The position numbers were made by a program, and so were the translations under genes. A stretch of 12,719 nt of DNA. Origin: Pseudomonadota bacterium. GTDB taxonomy: Bacteria; Pseudomonadota; Alphaproteobacteria; Ferrovibrionales; Ferrovibrionaceae. Below, one piece after another: positions 11,624-12,719 of this stretch. The stretch lies in the NCBI GenBank assembly GCA_023434425.1, contig JAEYSS010000269.1, forward strand, positions 1 to 12,719, written 5' to 3'. Each line of letters opens with the position of its first letter. Position 1 is the first letter of the stretch. Below the pieces are notes generated by a model. It was not told where the DNA came from and did not search any database. It worked only from the letters and a program-made list of their open reading frames with translations.

Positions 11624-12577
11624 ATGTCCGCCCCCAAATTTGCATCCACCGCCGATACCGAAGACAAGGTTGTCAGCTTCAGCCAGCTCGGAGAAGGCCT
11701 GTATGCCTTCACCGCCCAGGGCGATCCCAATACCGGCGTGATCGTCGGTGACGACGGCGTAATGGTGATCGATACCCAGGCGACGCCGAAGATGGCCAGC
11801 CAGGTGATCGACTACATCCGCAAGGTGACCGACAAGCCGATCAAATATGTGTTGCTGACGCATTACCACGCTGTGCGCGTGCTCGGCGCCTCGGCCTACC
11901 AGCCGCAGCAGGTGCTGGCCTCCGAGGCCACGCGCAGCCTTATTGTGGAGCGCGGCAAAGAGGATTGGGATTCGGAATACGGCCGCTTCCCGCGCCTGTT
12001 CCGTTCGGCCGAAAGCATTCCCGGCCTGACCTGGCCGACCATGACCTTCCCGCAGAAATTCACCCTCTACATGGGCAAGCGCCGGGTCGAGATCATGCAT
12101 CTGGGTCGCGGCCATACCGCGGGCGATACGGTCGCCTGGGTGCCCGATGCCGGCGTGCTGTTCTCGGGCGACCTGGTCGAATACCACTCGGCCTGCTATT
12201 GCGGCGATGCGCATTTCAGGGACTGGCCGAAGACGCTGGATGCGATCGCCGAGTTCAACCCGCGCGCCCTGGTGCCCGGGCGTGGCGATGCGCTGGGCAA
12301 TCCGAAGGAGGTCGGCGACGGGTTGCAGCTGACCCGCGATTTCCTCACGACTTTATACGGCTCGGTGTCGGAATCGGCGGCGAAAGGCCTGTCGTTGAAG
12401 GAAGCCTTCGACCGCTGCAACGACGCGATGCGGCCGCGCTTCGGCAATTTCGCCATCTTCGAGCACTGCCAGCCGTTCAACGTGGCGCGCGCCTATGACG
12501 AGGCGATGGGCCTCGATCATCCGCGCATCTGGACGGCGGAACGCGACCAGCAGATGTGGGCGGCGCTGAATGGGTGA
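11624..12577 (+). CDS. MBL-fold metallo-hydrolase with incomplete second metal site
   Basis: A 317-residue metallo-beta-lactamase-fold protein without a signal peptide. It has the N-terminal beta core (GVIVGDDGVMVIDTQAT, 38-54), LLTHYHAVRVLGAS at 77-90 (H80, H82), GRGHTAGDTV at 161-170 (H164), LFSGDLVEY at 179-187 (D183) and LVPGRG at 216-221. Compared with the usual HxHxDH...H...D...H set, the site-1 ligands and bridging Asp are kept, but D84, H85 and the last His are V, R and R220. I recall the HYHAVRVLGA form in related alphaproteobacterial MBL proteins, so this is likely a family trait rather than decay. The substrate is unknown. AAGGAAA precedes ATG 11624. It lies 72 nt after the sigma gene on the same strand and has no EcfG promoter of its own. 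Confidence 0.88.
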   Translation: MSAPKFASTADTEDKVVSFSQLGEGLYAFTAQGDPNTGVIVGDDGVMVIDTQATPKMASQVIDYIRKVTDKPIKYVLLTHYHAVRVLGASAYQPQQVLASEATRSLIVERGKEDWDSEYGRFPRLFRSAESIPGLTWPTMTFPQKFTLYMGKRRVEIMHLGRGHTAGDTVAWVPDAGVLFSGDLVEYHSACYCGDAHFRDWPKTLDAIAEFNPRALVPGRGDALGNPKEVGDGLQLTRDFLTTLYGSVSESAAKGLSLKEAFDRCNDAMRPRFGNFAIFEHCQPFNVARAYDEAMGLDHPRIWTAERDQQMWAALNG

Positions 12578-12601
12578 TGGGCTGAACGGGTAGTTGCCAG
12601 C

Positions 12602-12614
12602 ACAGCCCGGCTGT
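12602..12614 (+). terminator. Weak hairpin after the MBL-fold gene
   Basis: ACAGC (12602-12606) and GCTGT (12610-12614) flank a CCG loop, 25 nt after the stop codon. There is no T-run, so termination here is doubtful. Confidence 0.2.
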
Positions 12615-12628
12615 CCTAAATCGCTGCC

Positions 12629-12719
12629 ATGACCCAGCCCAAGCTCGCGCTCTCCGTTCTCGACCAGTCCACCGTCTCGCATGGCACGCCGGAGGACCAG
12701 GCGATCCGCGATACCGTCA
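12629..12719 (+). CDS. LLM-class flavin-dependent oxidoreductase, N-terminal fragment (cut by window end)
   Basis: An open frame starts at ATG 12629 and runs off the window after 30 codons, giving MTQPKLALSVLDQSTVSHG followed by TPEDQAIRDTV. The 'LSVLDQSxVxxG...AlrdTv' opening is the typical N-terminus (beta-1 strand and alpha-1 helix) of bacterial luciferase-like monooxygenases, which are FMN/F420-dependent TIM-barrel enzymes. No good Shine-Dalgarno is seen upstream, and the start lies 51 nt after the MBL-fold stop, so the pair may be co-transcribed. The call rests on about 30 residues. Confidence 0.7.
   Translation, partial: MTQPKLALSVLDQSTVSHGTPEDQAIRDTV

Overview
The window is high-GC DNA with compact genes, strong AGGAG-type ribosome binding sites and alphaproteobacterial hallmarks: an EcfG-type (ECF15-like) sigma factor, GGAAC...CGTT promoters, a KGG-repeat stress protein, and an MCP ending in a WEEF pentapeptide. 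A free-living, motile alphaproteobacterium (Rhodospirillales-like) is the best guess. The order is inference only, because there is no rRNA or other taxonomic marker. I found no tRNA, rRNA, insertion sequence, prophage or CRISPR array.

Layout. (1) 2-1192: an outer-membrane beta-barrel protein (minus strand), divergent from a small Cys-rich DUF1636/(2Fe-2S) ferredoxin-like protein (plus). (2) 1205-4483: a minus-strand pair, a UPF0114/YqhA membrane protein followed by a lipoprotein with glycoside-hydrolase-like features. These are divergent from a secreted clan-A-type glycoside hydrolase (plus). (3) 4491-5645: a minus-strand MAPEG membrane protein followed by an extensin-like C-terminal (Zn-peptidase-like) protein. 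(4) 5799-8450: a chemotaxis operon on the minus strand, a methyl-accepting chemotaxis protein translationally coupled to CheW and ending in a strong intrinsic terminator. (5) 8451-8933: a gene-free divergent region rich in dyads, followed by a Gfo/Idh/MocA-type oxidoreductase (plus). (6) 9915-11551: a general-stress-response cluster on the plus strand: a DUF1328 small membrane protein, a KGG-repeat protein and an EcfG-like sigma factor. (7) 11624-12719: an MBL-fold hydrolase with an incomplete metal site, then the first 30 codons of an LLM-class flavin-dependent oxidoreductase cut by the window edge.

The most coherent system is region 6. Each of its three genes has its own upstream match to the EcfG promoter consensus (GGAAC, 16-17 nt spacer, CGTT). 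The sigma gene's own match is perfect. This suggests an autoregulated general-stress sigma factor sitting beside two of its targets, but with no nepR or phyR gene next to it inside the window. Upstream of the first target lies a 72-nt sequence that can fold into a three-way-junction-like structure. It is followed by a perfect dyad that overlaps the promoter's -35 element. I regard this compact regulatory region as the best candidate for undescribed biology here.
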